Positions 1 to 6,103 are shown, numbered from the stretch's first letter. The stretch is DNA of 12,437 bases from Novosphingobium sp. (GCA_028697875.1 JAQVEQ010000077.1:1-12437), one strand, 5' to 3'. Made by a program: numbers and translations. Notes: generated by a model from the letters alone, not told the origin.

Positions 1-765
1 CGCTTCGGCATCACTGCCGTCAATTCGATCAACTGGGCCCGGCTGATGGCGCAGGTGGTCTATTACTTCGCGGTCGGGGTGCAGCTCGGCGCGCCGCACC
101 GCAAGATCGCGTTTTCGGTGCCGACCGGCAATTTCGGCGACGTCTTCGCCGGCTATGTCGCGGCGCAGATGGGCCTGCCGGTGGAAAAGCTGATCGTGGC
201 GACCAATGTCAACGACATCCTCCACCGGGCGCTGTCGGATGGCGACTATTCGGCGGGTACGGTGACCCCCACGGCGGCCCCGTCGATGGACATCCAGGTC
301 AGCTCCAATTTCGAGCGGCTGCTGTTCGACGTCGGCGGGCGCGATGGCGCGGCCATGGCTGAACAGATGCGCGGCTTCGAAGCCAGCAAGGCCATGCGTC
401 TCACCAATACCCAGCGCGAAGGGGCGGCGGCCCTGTTCACCAGCGCGCGGGCCGATGCGAACGACATGAACGAGGCGATGCGCTGGGCGCACGAGGCCTG
501 CGGCGAAACGATCGATCCGCACACCGCGATCGGCCTTCATGCCGCGCGCCATGCCGGGATCGACAAGGCGGTTCCGGTGGTCACGCTGGCGACGGCCCAT
601 CCGGCCAAGTTCCCCGATGCGGTGGAACGCGCGACCGGCGTGCGTCCGGCGTTGCCCGCGCGGGTCGGCGACCTGTTCGAGCGCGAGGAACGCTACGTCG
701 AGCTGACCGGCGATTACGAGACCATCGCCGCCTATGTCGCGGAGCACGCGACGCCGAACGGCTGA
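1..765 (+). CDS. thrC: Threonine synthase, C-terminal part (5' end outside the window)
   Basis: This is a PLP enzyme that converts O-phosphohomoserine to threonine in the cytoplasm, the last step of threonine synthesis. The frame is open from base 1, so the gene is cut by the window edge. About 254 residues remain of a family usually near 460-470, and the Schiff-base lysine lies in the missing part. The visible start contains the family stretch AVNSINWARL, followed by VPTGNFGDVFAGY, whose GNFGD is the PLP phosphate-binding loop. Further on, EACGETIDPHTAIGLHA and VTLATAHPAKFPDAV are typical of the bacterial fold II enzyme. The stop codon at 763-765 is only 8 nt before the next start, suggesting cotranscription with the methyltransferase. 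The identity is secure from these motifs. Confidence 0.94.
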   Translation, partial: RFGITAVNSINWARLMAQVVYYFAVGVQLGAPHRKIAFSVPTGNFGDVFAGYVAAQMGLPVEKLIVATNVNDILHRALSDGDYSAGTVTPTAAPSMDIQVSSNFERLLFDVGGRDGAAMAEQMRGFEASKAMRLTNTQREGAAALFTSARADANDMNEAMRWAHEACGETIDPHTAIGLHAARHAGIDKAVPVVTLATAHPAKFPDAVERATGVRPALPARVGDLFEREERYVELTGDYETIAAYVAEHATPNG

Positions 766-773
766 CGCACGCA

Positions 774-1682
774 ATGGCGGAATTCGTCACCCAGCCCGTG
801 ATCCTCGCAGGGGAGGGATGGGACGGTTACGGCCTCGTCGACAGCGGCGACGGGCGCAAGCTCGAGCGTTACGGCCCCTATCGCTTCGTCAGGCCGGAGC
901 CGCAGGCGCTGTGGACGCCCAGGCTTGCCGACTGGGACGCCGACGGGGAGTTCGTGCCCGGCGCGGACGAGGATGGCGGCGGCCGCTGGCAGTTTACCCG
1001 CCAGGTCCCGCGCGAAGGCTGGCCGCTGGCCTGGCCCAACGGCCCGGAAGAAGTCCGCTTCACCGCCCAGTGCACGCCTTTCCGCCATCTGGGCTTCTTT
1101 CCCGACATGGCGCCGGTGTGGGACTGGATGGGGCAGAAACTGGCGGGCAAGGACGAGGCGAGCACGCTCAACCTGTTCGGCTACACCGGCGTCGGCACGC
1201 TGGCGCTGAGCCGCTTCGGCCCCGTGGTCCATGTCGATGCGTCGAAGAAGTCGGTCGCCCAGGCGCGCGAGAATGCCACGCTGTCGGGGTTCGACGATCG
1301 CCCGGTCCGCTGGCTGGTCGACGACGCGGCCAAGTTCACTGCCCGCGAAGTGCGGCGCGAGCGGCGTTACGACGGGATCATTCTCGATCCGCCCAAGTTC
1401 GGGCGCGGCCCCAATGGCGAGGTCTGGCGGCTGGAAGACAGCCTGCCGGGGCTGGTCGCCGATTGCCGCAAGCTGCTGGACGAGGAGAGCCGTTTTCTCT
1501 TCCTCACCGTCTATGCCGTGCGCATGTCGAGCCTCGCGCTGGGCGGGCTGCTGGCCGAACTGTTCGCCGGCCTGCCCGGCAAGGTCGAACACGGCGATCT
1601 GGCCGTGCGCGAGGATGCCCACGGGGATGGGGATGGGCGCCTGCTGCCCACGGCGATCTTCGCGCGCTGGTCGAATGCCTGA
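774..1682 (+). CDS. Class I SAM-dependent methyltransferase, RlmI-like
   Basis: The 302-residue protein has a Rossmann methyltransferase domain in its second half. Motif I is LNLFGYTGVGTLALSRFG near residues 132-149, an acidic strand end VDAS lies near 154-157, and the catalytic-type DPPKF at 205-209 is followed by GRGPNGEVWR. This arrangement resembles the RlmI/RlmK family of 23S rRNA base methyltransferases, where DPPKF sits at the active site. The usual N-terminal PUA domain is not evident. Instead there are about 95 residues rich in W, G and D that I do not recognise. No conserved catalytic cysteine pair for 5-methylcytosine formation was confirmed, so the substrate is open: rRNA is most likely, a small molecule is possible. 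The ATG at 774 is chosen because it lies 8 nt after the thrC stop and the domain starts well inside. Confidence 0.8.
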   Translation: MAEFVTQPVILAGEGWDGYGLVDSGDGRKLERYGPYRFVRPEPQALWTPRLADWDADGEFVPGADEDGGGRWQFTRQVPREGWPLAWPNGPEEVRFTAQCTPFRHLGFFPDMAPVWDWMGQKLAGKDEASTLNLFGYTGVGTLALSRFGPVVHVDASKKSVAQARENATLSGFDDRPVRWLVDDAAKFTAREVRRERRYDGIILDPPKFGRGPNGEVWRLEDSLPGLVADCRKLLDEESRFLFLTVYAVRMSSLALGGLLAELFAGLPGKVEHGDLAVREDAHGDGDGRLLPTAIFARWSNA

Positions 1683-1718
1683 TTGGGCGCGGCCCGGAAC
1701 TCATGTAAGGGACCATTC

Positions 1719-2090
1719 ATGCCCGACAGCCTGACTCTTGAAGTTGCCGATTTCGAACACGACGTGCTGACCGGGATCTATTCCGAAGAGACCGGCAAGC
1801 CGCAGCCCTTGCGCTTCACGATCTCTGCCCGGCTGAAGATCGCCGATCATTACGCGCCCGACACGCCGCTTTCGGCCAGCAAGAACTACATGGACCTGAA
1901 ATTCGCGGCCTCCGAGGCCTTGCCCGAAGGCGTCCATTTCAAGCTGATCGAGGCGGTGGCCGACCATGTGTGCGAAACCCTGTTCCTGCAGGACGAACGG
2001 GTCGAGGCGGTGACTGTGAAGATCGTGAAGCTCGCCATCGCCGAAAAGAACGAGAAGATCGGCATCACCCTTCACCGGGAGCGCCGCTGA
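1719..2090 (+). CDS. folB: Dihydroneopterin aldolase (FolB family)
   Basis: This enzyme cleaves 7,8-dihydroneopterin to 6-hydroxymethyl-dihydropterin and glycolaldehyde in folate synthesis; FolB proteins form cytoplasmic octamers of tunnelling-fold subunits. The 123-residue product has the expected family length. It shows DVLTGIYSEET near residues 13-23, where FolB proteins carry the substrate-binding Glu after the G-x-x-x-E pattern. It also has a central helix LIEAVADHVCETLF, and VTVKIVKLAIAEKNEKIGI near the end, where the lysine of the family's V-x-K segment is the catalytic residue. The family's usual proline after this lysine is replaced here, so it is a divergent member. The ATG at 1719 is preferred over an upstream TTG because TAAGGG lies 7 nt before it. 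The enzyme may act in folate or in another pterin branch. It sits directly ahead of the molybdopterin genes. Confidence 0.8.
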   Translation: MPDSLTLEVADFEHDVLTGIYSEETGKPQPLRFTISARLKIADHYAPDTPLSASKNYMDLKFAASEALPEGVHFKLIEAVADHVCETLFLQDERVEAVTVKIVKLAIAEKNEKIGITLHRERR

Positions 2091-2094
2091 ACCG

Positions 2095-2430
2095 ATGCAG
2101 GCGGTCTATCGCACGGGTCCCTTGCCGCAAGGCGCGCTGGAGGCATCGGCCGCCTTCCACGGGGATCATGTGGCGGTCATCCGCGAACTGCTGGCGGACG
2201 GGCCCGATTGCCTGGTCGTCGTGTTCCCTCCCGCCGCCCACGACCACCGGGGCTGGCGCCGGGCCGCGATTGCCGACCTTGCCCGCGCCCATGCGCCGGT
2301 GCGGGTGCTGGGACTGGCCGATGGCGATGCCGCCGCCGTGGCGCGAACGCTGGACTACCTCGAAACGGCACAAGGCGTGACGGGGCAACTGCTGGCAGCG
2401 GATGGCGCAGCGGAACAAAATGCGGCATGA
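2095..2430 (+). CDS. Small conserved-looking protein between folB and moaA, function unknown
   Basis: I do not recognise this 111-residue protein with certainty. It begins 4 nt after the folB stop, and its own stop overlaps the region just before moaA, so it is almost certainly translated from the same message. The protein is soluble, with no signal peptide or membrane segment. It shows a beta-alpha-beta pattern: DCLVVVFPPAAHDHRGW in the first half, then APVRVLGLADGDAAAVARTLDYL. This resembles a truncated Rossmann or short-chain dehydrogenase-like unit that lacks the N-terminal glycine loop and the YxxxK active site. I recall sphingomonad genomes carrying a similarly sized 'Rossmann fold domain' protein, but this is memory, not a search. 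Codon use matches the neighbours, which supports a real gene. A role linked to pterin or molybdopterin metabolism is only suggested by position. Confidence 0.7.
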   Translation: MQAVYRTGPLPQGALEASAAFHGDHVAVIRELLADGPDCLVVVFPPAAHDHRGWRRAAIADLARAHAPVRVLGLADGDAAAVARTLDYLETAQGVTGQLLAADGAAEQNAA

Positions 2431-2437
2431 TGGCGGC

Positions 2438-3442
2438 ATGAGTTCTCCGCGGCCCCTGGTCGACAGCTTCAACCGGCGCATCACCTACCTGCGCCTTTCG
2501 GTCACCGACCGGTGCGACCTGCGCTGTTCCTACTGCATGCCGGAACGGATGGAATTCCTGCCGCGCAAGGATGTGCTGAGCCTGGAGGAGCTGCACGAAC
2601 TGGCGCTTGGCTTCATCGAGCGGGGCGTCTCCAAGATCCGTATCACGGGCGGCGAGCCGCTGGTGCGGCGCGATGTGCTGGAACTGATCCGTGCGCTCGG
2701 CCGCAAGGTCGGGGACGGGCTGGAGGAGCTGACGCTCACCACCAACGGCACGCAACTGGCCCAGCATGCGGACGATCTGGCCGCGGCCGGCGTCCGGCGG
2801 GTCAATGTTTCGCTCGATACGCTGGACCCCGCGCTGTTCGAGCGGATTTCCCGTCGCGACCGGCTGGCCGACGTGCTGGAAGGCGTCGCGGCGGCACGCG
2901 CGGCGGGGCTCGGGGTCAAGATCAACACTGTCGCGCTCAAGGGCCTGAACGAAGCGGAACTGCCGGAAATCGTCGCCTGGGCCCATGGGCGGGGGTACGA
3001 TGCGACGCTGATCGAAGTCATGCCGCTGGGCGAGGTCGAAGGCGACCGCGTCGATCATTACCTGCCTTTGTCCGAAGTGCGCGACCGGCTGGAACGGCGC
3101 TGGACCCTGACCTCGACGGCCGACCGCACGGGCGGCCCCGCGCGCTATGTCGATATCGCGGAAACGGGGGGGCGGCTGGGGTTCATCACGCCGCTGACCA
3201 ACAATTTCTGCGACGGTTGCAACCGTGTCCGCGTGACCGCGACCGGCCAGCTCTATGCCTGCCTCGGCGGGGCGGAGATGGTGGACTTGCGCGCCGCGCT
3301 GCGCTCGGACGATCCCGATGCGCGGCTCGCGGCGGCATTGGACACGGCGATGCGGATCAAGCCCGAACGGCACCATTTCCAGATCGACCGGCGCGGGGCG
3401 GACCCGGCGCAGCCGCGCCATATGTCGGTCACCGGGGGCTGA
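2438..3442 (+). CDS. moaA: GTP 3',8-cyclase MoaA (molybdenum cofactor synthesis)
   Basis: MoaA is a radical SAM enzyme that converts GTP to 3',8-cyclo-GTP, the first step of molybdenum cofactor synthesis; MoaC then forms cyclic pyranopterin monophosphate. The 334-residue protein has the radical SAM cluster motif C-x3-C-x2-C at Cys26, Cys30 and Cys33 (DRCDLRCSYCMPE). It has the SAM-binding GGEP at 71-74 and the second, substrate-binding 4Fe-4S site at Cys258, Cys261 and Cys275 (FCDGCNRVRVTATGQLYACL). It ends in Gly-Gly (MSVTGG), the essential MoaA tail. All key residues are present. The ATG at 2438 gives the family's usual N-terminus; ATGs at 2402 and 2420 would add unlikely residues that overlap the previous gene. 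The stop is 3 nt before moaD. MoaC is not encoded in this window. Confidence 0.97.
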   Translation: MSSPRPLVDSFNRRITYLRLSVTDRCDLRCSYCMPERMEFLPRKDVLSLEELHELALGFIERGVSKIRITGGEPLVRRDVLELIRALGRKVGDGLEELTLTTNGTQLAQHADDLAAAGVRRVNVSLDTLDPALFERISRRDRLADVLEGVAAARAAGLGVKINTVALKGLNEAELPEIVAWAHGRGYDATLIEVMPLGEVEGDRVDHYLPLSEVRDRLERRWTLTSTADRTGGPARYVDIAETGGRLGFITPLTNNFCDGCNRVRVTATGQLYACLGGAEMVDLRAALRSDDPDARLAAALDTAMRIKPERHHFQIDRRGADPAQPRHMSVTGG

Positions 3443-3445
3443 ACG

Positions 3446-3688
3446 ATGGCAGTCACGCTCGTATTCCTCGGCAGGCTGGCCGATCTTGCCGGCGCACCCG
3501 TGCGCGAAGCCGATGCGCCGCTCGATTGGGCGGGGCTCCTTGCCGTGCTGGGCGGGGAACTGGCGGAGGCGGTATCCGGTGCGAAAGTCCGGCTGGCGGT
3601 GAACGGGGCGCTGCTGGCGGACAAGACGGCGCTTGCCGCCGGCGATGGCGACGAGGTGGCCCTGCTGCCGCCTGTCAGCGGGGGATGA
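3446..3688 (+). CDS. moaD: Molybdopterin synthase small (sulfur carrier) subunit MoaD
   Basis: MoaD is the ubiquitin-like sulfur carrier of molybdopterin synthase: its C-terminal glycine is thiocarboxylated and donates sulfur to the dithiolene of the cofactor. The 80-residue product has the correct size and starts with a beta strand (VTLVFLGRLADLAG). It contains the conserved region LAVNGALLADKTALAAGDGDEVALLPPVSGG, here described in parts: VNG near 52-54, a GDGDEVALLPP strand near 66-76, and the functional Gly-Gly at 79-80. It starts 3 nt after moaA and is followed after 4 nt by moaE, so the three are translationally linked. ThiS-type proteins are similar, but the neighbours settle the assignment. 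Confidence 0.95.
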   Translation: MAVTLVFLGRLADLAGAPVREADAPLDWAGLLAVLGGELAEAVSGAKVRLAVNGALLADKTALAAGDGDEVALLPPVSGG

Positions 3689-3692
3689 TCCG

Positions 3693-4136
3693 GTGAAGGA
3701 CGTGCGCCTGCTGGAAAGCGCTTTCGCACCCGGGGAGGCGATCGAACGGTTCGCGCAGGGGCATCCCGATGCGGGCGGCGTGGTCAGCTTTGCCGGGCAA
3801 GTGCGCGCGGCGGACGGCTGCGAGGCGCTGGAACTGTCGCACTACGCCCCGCTGACCTTGCCGGGAATGGACGCCCTGGCGGACGAGGCACTGGCCCGCT
3901 GGCCGCTGGACGGGGTCATGGTCGTCCATCGCAGCGGGTTGATGCTGCCGGGCGAAACGATCGTGCTGGTCGCGGCGGCGGCCCGTCACCGGCGCGACGC
4001 CTTCCACGCGGCCGATTTCCTGATGGACCACCTGAAAAGCGATGCCTGGTTCTGGAAACGGGAGAAACGCGCGGGCCAATGGCATTGGGTGGAGCCGCGT
4101 GAAGCCGATTATTCGGACCTCGCACGCTGGAAGTGA
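3693..4136 (+). CDS. moaE: Molybdopterin synthase catalytic (large) subunit MoaE
   Basis: MoaE forms a heterotetramer with MoaD and inserts two sulfurs into cyclic pyranopterin monophosphate to make molybdopterin. The 147-residue protein has the family's segments: GGVVSFAGQVR at 28-38, LSHYAPLTLPGM near 48-59, and VHRSGLMLPGETIVLVAAAARHRRDAF across 78-104. It also has MDHLKSDAWFWKRE, where Lys115 and Lys122 keep the seven-residue spacing of the E. coli catalytic pair Lys119/Lys126. The start is taken as GTG at 3693, 4 nt after the moaD stop with a G-rich stretch (CGGGGGA) just ahead. The open frame continues further upstream but overlaps moaD out of frame. It is the last gene of the plus-strand run. 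An FNR-like site and a terminator follow downstream. Confidence 0.95.
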   Translation: MKDVRLLESAFAPGEAIERFAQGHPDAGGVVSFAGQVRAADGCEALELSHYAPLTLPGMDALADEALARWPLDGVMVVHRSGLMLPGETIVLVAAAARHRRDAFHAADFLMDHLKSDAWFWKREKRAGQWHWVEPREADYSDLARWK

Positions 4137-4152
4137 AAATTTCAGTACCGAT

Positions 4153-4194
4153 TTGATCCCGGTCAAGTTGCCATGTGAGTCGCGGCTCTACAAG
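4153..4194 (+). promoter_or_regulatory. Candidate class II FNR/FixK-dependent promoter
   Basis: Positions 4153-4166 read TTGATCCCGGTCAA, which fits the TTGA-N6-TCAA core of FNR/FixK/FnrL boxes and nearly the full TTGAT-N4-ATCAA consensus. Downstream, TACAAG at 4189-4194 matches the -10 consensus at four of six bases. Taking it as -12 to -7 places the start site at A4201. The box centre, 4159.5, then falls exactly at -41.5, the classical class II activator position. There is no good -35 hexamer, as expected where FNR replaces it. The site lies after moaE, and no plus-strand gene starts before 5163, so it would drive a short RNA. The FNR regulator is not encoded in the window. Confidence 0.55.
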
Positions 4195-4200
4195 CAAGTC

Positions 4201-4333
4201 ATCGCAACGGAGTATTTCGATCGGCTTAGCATTCACTGGGTGAGCAGTTGTCATGACACTGACACTCTCCCCATCCATTCAGTTTCTCCCCAAACTGGCG
4301 CGGGTATGCTTCGGCATCCCGCGCGATTTTTTT
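4201..4333 (+). ncRNA. Candidate FNR-controlled small RNA, about 133 nt
   Basis: This is a predicted transcript between the promoter candidate above and the intrinsic terminator below; no expression evidence is available. From 5' to 3' the RNA could form three small stems before the terminator. The first is TTCAC/GTGAG at 4232-4244. The second is a bulged stem CAGTTGT/ACACTG closed by a CATG loop at 4245-4261. The third is a perfect stem AGTTT/AAACT at 4281-4296 whose six-base loop is CTCCCC. Two copies of TCTCCCC occur, at 4266-4272 and 4285-4291, complementary to GGGGAGA, i.e. to strong Shine-Dalgarno sequences. Such exposed C-rich motifs are a hallmark of bacterial anti-SD sRNAs. An ATG at 4253 has an SD-like GGGTGAG upstream, but its frame runs through the terminator, so a peptide is unlikely. 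The alternative is that this is only the 3' UTR of moaADE. Confidence 0.5.
4298..4333 (+). terminator. Intrinsic terminator after moaE / end of the candidate sRNA
   Basis: GCGCGGG at 4298-4304 pairs with CCCGCGC at 4318-4324. Inside it, after one bulged T, ATGC pairs with GCAT around a stable TTCG tetraloop (4310-4313). A run of seven Ts follows at 4327-4333. This is a textbook Rho-independent terminator on the plus strand, about 160 nt past the moaE stop. On the minus strand no T-run follows the hairpin, so it is unlikely to end the convergent lipoprotein transcript. Confidence 0.85.
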
Positions 4334-4347
4334 GTCTTTTCGGGATC

Positions 4348-4896
4348 TTACGCGCTGGGCGATTCGCTGTCCGGTCCGCGCAGCCGTCCGATCAATCCTT
4401 CGAGCAGGGAATTTTCTTCACGCACCATGGCGTCGACGCTCGCCTGGGCCTGGGCGATGGCTTCGCGCGCGCCGCCGTCCATTTCGACCGCGACCAGCAT
4501 CCGGTCGAGATCGGCCATGACCACCATGGAGCGGTTGCGGCTGGATTCGAGACCGGCAAGGCCGGACTGCGCGGCCACCCAGGGATCGCTGGCGATGGCC
4601 GAGTGCTGCGCGGTGGCGACCAGCTGGTCCACACGCGGCACGGCGCTCATGAAAGCCTGGTGGGCGCTGGCGGCTTCGCCCTGCAATTGCGCCAGCCTTT
4701 CCGAAAGGTCGGCGCTCGGCGTGACGGGCGGCGGGGGAGCGGCCGGTTCGACCGGCTGGGTGCTGCCATGCTGCCGCTCGATATCGCGAATCGCCAGCGA
4801 CGGGTACTGTCCGGGGTCGCCGGCACAGGCGCCAAGGGCGAGGGGCAGCGCAATGGCGAAAAAGGCTGCGCCGGAAAAGGCTGGTTTGAAAGTCAT
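4348..4896 (-). CDS. Putative lipoprotein of unknown function
   Basis: The 182-residue product starts with a lipoprotein signal peptide: Lys4, a hydrophobic stretch at about 6-21, then the lipobox LGAC with the lipidated Cys at 24. Ala at +2 would favour outer-membrane sorting by the E. coli rule. After YPSLAIRDIER there is a Pro/Ala-rich linker (about 52-62). A helical, probably coiled-coil domain of about 110 residues rich in Ala, Glu, Gln and Arg follows. No catalytic motif is visible and I do not recognise the family. The ATG at 4896 was chosen over farther upstream starts because it places the signal peptide at the N-terminus; upstream residues are Arg/Pro-rich and implausible. It is convergent with moaE and divergent from rplU. 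Confidence 0.72.
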   Translation of the reverse strand: MTFKPAFSGAAFFAIALPLALGACAGDPGQYPSLAIRDIERQHGSTQPVEPAAPPPPVTPSADLSERLAQLQGEAASAHQAFMSAVPRVDQLVATAQHSAIASDPWVAAQSGLAGLESSRNRSMVVMADLDRMLVAVEMDGGAREAIAQAQASVDAMVREENSLLEGLIGRLRGPDSESPSA

Positions 4897-5162
4897 GCCC
4901 GCGCCATAGCATGCCGCGCGCCGCATGCCATCCGGGTCGCGCATATCGCGAGGCGCCGGACGAGGGCAGGCGGGATACGCGGCGGGAACGAATTGGGCCT
5001 TGGGGCGGCTTTCCACGTTGACAGGGCAGCGGCTTTTCCCTAACGGCACCCATCTTTCCGGCGCCTGCCATCGGGGCGGGGCGTCGGCGCGTCACTCGCG
5101 AATTCGGCCGGTTCGGCCGGTCAAAGGCGACGCGGCACAGCAAGTTGATTGGATAAGGCACC
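4897..5162. other. Intergenic region between the lipoprotein gene and rplU
   Basis: This 266-bp divergent spacer holds the start region of the lipoprotein gene, a promoter candidate for rplU near 5018-5046, and the rplU leader. The leader carries a tandem 9-bp repeat, TTCGGCCGG, at 5103-5111 and 5112-5120. In RNA it can fold as CGGCCG/CGGCCG around GTT. No ORF with coding character was seen. Confidence 0.5.
5018..5046 (+). promoter_or_regulatory. Candidate sigma-70 promoter for rplU-rpmA
   Basis: TTGACA at 5018-5023 is a perfect -35 hexamer. After a 17-nt spacer comes TAACGG at 5041-5046, a weak -10 that keeps only the first T and A of TATAAT. Ribosomal operons of alphaproteobacteria often have a strong TTGAC-type -35 with a loose -10, so the call is plausible. 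It would give a leader of about 110 nt before the rplU ATG. Confidence 0.45.
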
Positions 5163-5612
5163 ATGTTCGCAGTAGTGCGCACGGGCGGCAAGCAGTATCG
5201 GGTTGCCGCCGGAGACAAGATCGCGGTCGAAAAGCTGGCTGGTGAAGCCGGCGATACGGTTACGCTGGGCGACGTCCTCCTGGCCGGTGACGGCGAAGGG
5301 CTGAAGGATGCCGGCAAGGTGTCCGTTTCGGCGGAAATCATCGCCCAGGCGAAGAGCGAGAAGGTCCTCGTCTTCAAGAAGCGGCGCCGTCACAACTATC
5401 GCCGCAAGAACGGCCACCGCCAGCAGCTGACCCTGCTGCGGATCCTCGCGGTCGGCGACAGCAAGGCGCCCGCCAAGAAGAAGGCCGAAGAACCGGCCAA
5501 GGGCGCAGCTCCCAACGCGGACGAGCACCTGCACGAAGCCGAACCGGTGAAGACCGGCGCGACCAGCAGCAAGCCGGCCAAGAAGACCACCACGGCCAAG
5601 AAGGCCGACTGA
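5163..5612 (+). CDS. rplU: 50S ribosomal protein L21 with long C-terminal tail
   Basis: L21 binds 23S rRNA and contacts L20 in the large subunit. The first 98 residues are canonical: AVVRTGGKQYRV at 3-14, the VLVFKKRRRHNYRRKNGHRQ block at 68-87, and LLRIL at 91-95. The family usually ends near residue 100-105. Here about 50 further residues follow, rich in Lys, Ala, Pro and Thr and of low complexity, ending in AKKTTTAKKAD. Similar basic tails are known in alphaproteobacterial L21 proteins. The ATG at 5163 follows GGATAAGG by 4 nt and gives the expected MFAVVRTGG start. rpmA follows after 25 nt, the near-universal rplU-rpmA pair. Confidence 0.98.
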   Translation: MFAVVRTGGKQYRVAAGDKIAVEKLAGEAGDTVTLGDVLLAGDGEGLKDAGKVSVSAEIIAQAKSEKVLVFKKRRRHNYRRKNGHRQQLTLLRILAVGDSKAPAKKKAEEPAKGAAPNADEHLHEAEPVKTGATSSKPAKKTTTAKKAD

Positions 5613-5637
5613 AGCATAGCCGACGGAGTAGATCGAA

Positions 5638-5904
5638 ATGGCACATAAGAAAGCAGGCGGTTCGTCGCGTAACGGTCGCGATTCAGCCGGCCGTCGCCTC
5701 GGCGTGAAGAAGTTCGGCGGCCAGGAAGTCGTCGGCGGCAACATCATCGTGCGTCAGCGCGGGACCAAGGTGTACCCGGGCGCCAATGTCGGCATGGGCA
5801 AGGATCACACCCTGTTCGCGCTGAGCGATGGCCGCGTCCGCTTCCACGATGGCAAGCTTGGCCGCAAATACGTGTCGGTCGACGTAGCCGCAGCCGCGGA
5901 ATAA
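5638..5904 (+). CDS. rpmA: 50S ribosomal protein L27
   Basis: L27 is a small basic protein whose N-terminal arm reaches the peptidyl transferase centre. The 88-residue product has the expected size and the very conserved start MAHKKAGGSSRNGRDS. GVKKFGGQEVVGGNIIVRQRG and VGMGKDHTLFAL follow, in pieces typical of the family. No cleavable N-terminal extension (as in some Firmicutes) is present. A GGAG ribosome binding site lies 9 nt before the ATG. The operon ends with a terminator hairpin about 65 nt downstream, after a separate perfect stem-loop. Confidence 0.99.
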   Translation: MAHKKAGGSSRNGRDSAGRRLGVKKFGGQEVVGGNIIVRQRGTKVYPGANVGMGKDHTLFALSDGRVRFHDGKLGRKYVSVDVAAAAE

Positions 5905-5919
5905 CGGATGGCATATCCA

Positions 5920-5941
5920 GGGCCATCCAACGGGATGGCCC
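5920..5941 (+). other. Perfect stem-loop just after rpmA
   Basis: GGGCCATCC (5920-5928) and GGATGGCCC (5933-5941) form a 9-bp perfect stem with an AACG loop. No T-run follows, so it is not an intrinsic terminator on the plus strand. An upstream GGATGGC at 5906-5912 could pair with the first arm instead, giving an alternative fold. It may protect the 3' end of the rplU-rpmA message. Confidence 0.5.
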
Positions 5942-5967
5942 CGCCGGGCACTTGATGTCTGGCCGAT

Positions 5968-6002
5968 AGAGGGAGAGGGGCCCGTCCCGTCTCCCTCTTT
6001 TT
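5968..6002 (+). terminator. Intrinsic terminator of rplU-rpmA
   Basis: AGAGGGAGA (5968-5976) pairs perfectly with TCTCCCTCT (5990-5998). GGG and CCC inside the loop can extend the stem. A T-run continues to 6002. It lies about 65 nt after the rpmA stop, in the right orientation, with no gene before 6104. Confidence 0.85.
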
Positions 6003-6103
6003 CTGTTCGTCTCCCTCGCAAGGCCGCCTGTCCGTGGCCGCAATATGAGTGTCATGTGAAGGGCTTAGGGGCCCGCCGCAGGGGCGCTCGAGAGGAGAAG
6101 ACG

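Noticed and set aside
732..1622. 296-codon minus-strand frame opposite the methyltransferase
   Set aside because: No family features; the plus-strand protein has clear SAM-binding motifs in the same interval.
2177..3421. Long open frame on the minus strand opposite moaA
   Set aside because: It mirrors the codon structure of moaA in a GC-rich genome, is rich in Arg/Pro/Gln and shows no domain; moaA on the other strand is certain.
4253..4909. Open frame starting ATGACACTG with an SD-like GGGTGAG upstream
   Set aside because: It runs through the strong terminator at 4298-4333 and then antisense to the lipoprotein gene; the product is low-complexity with no motif.
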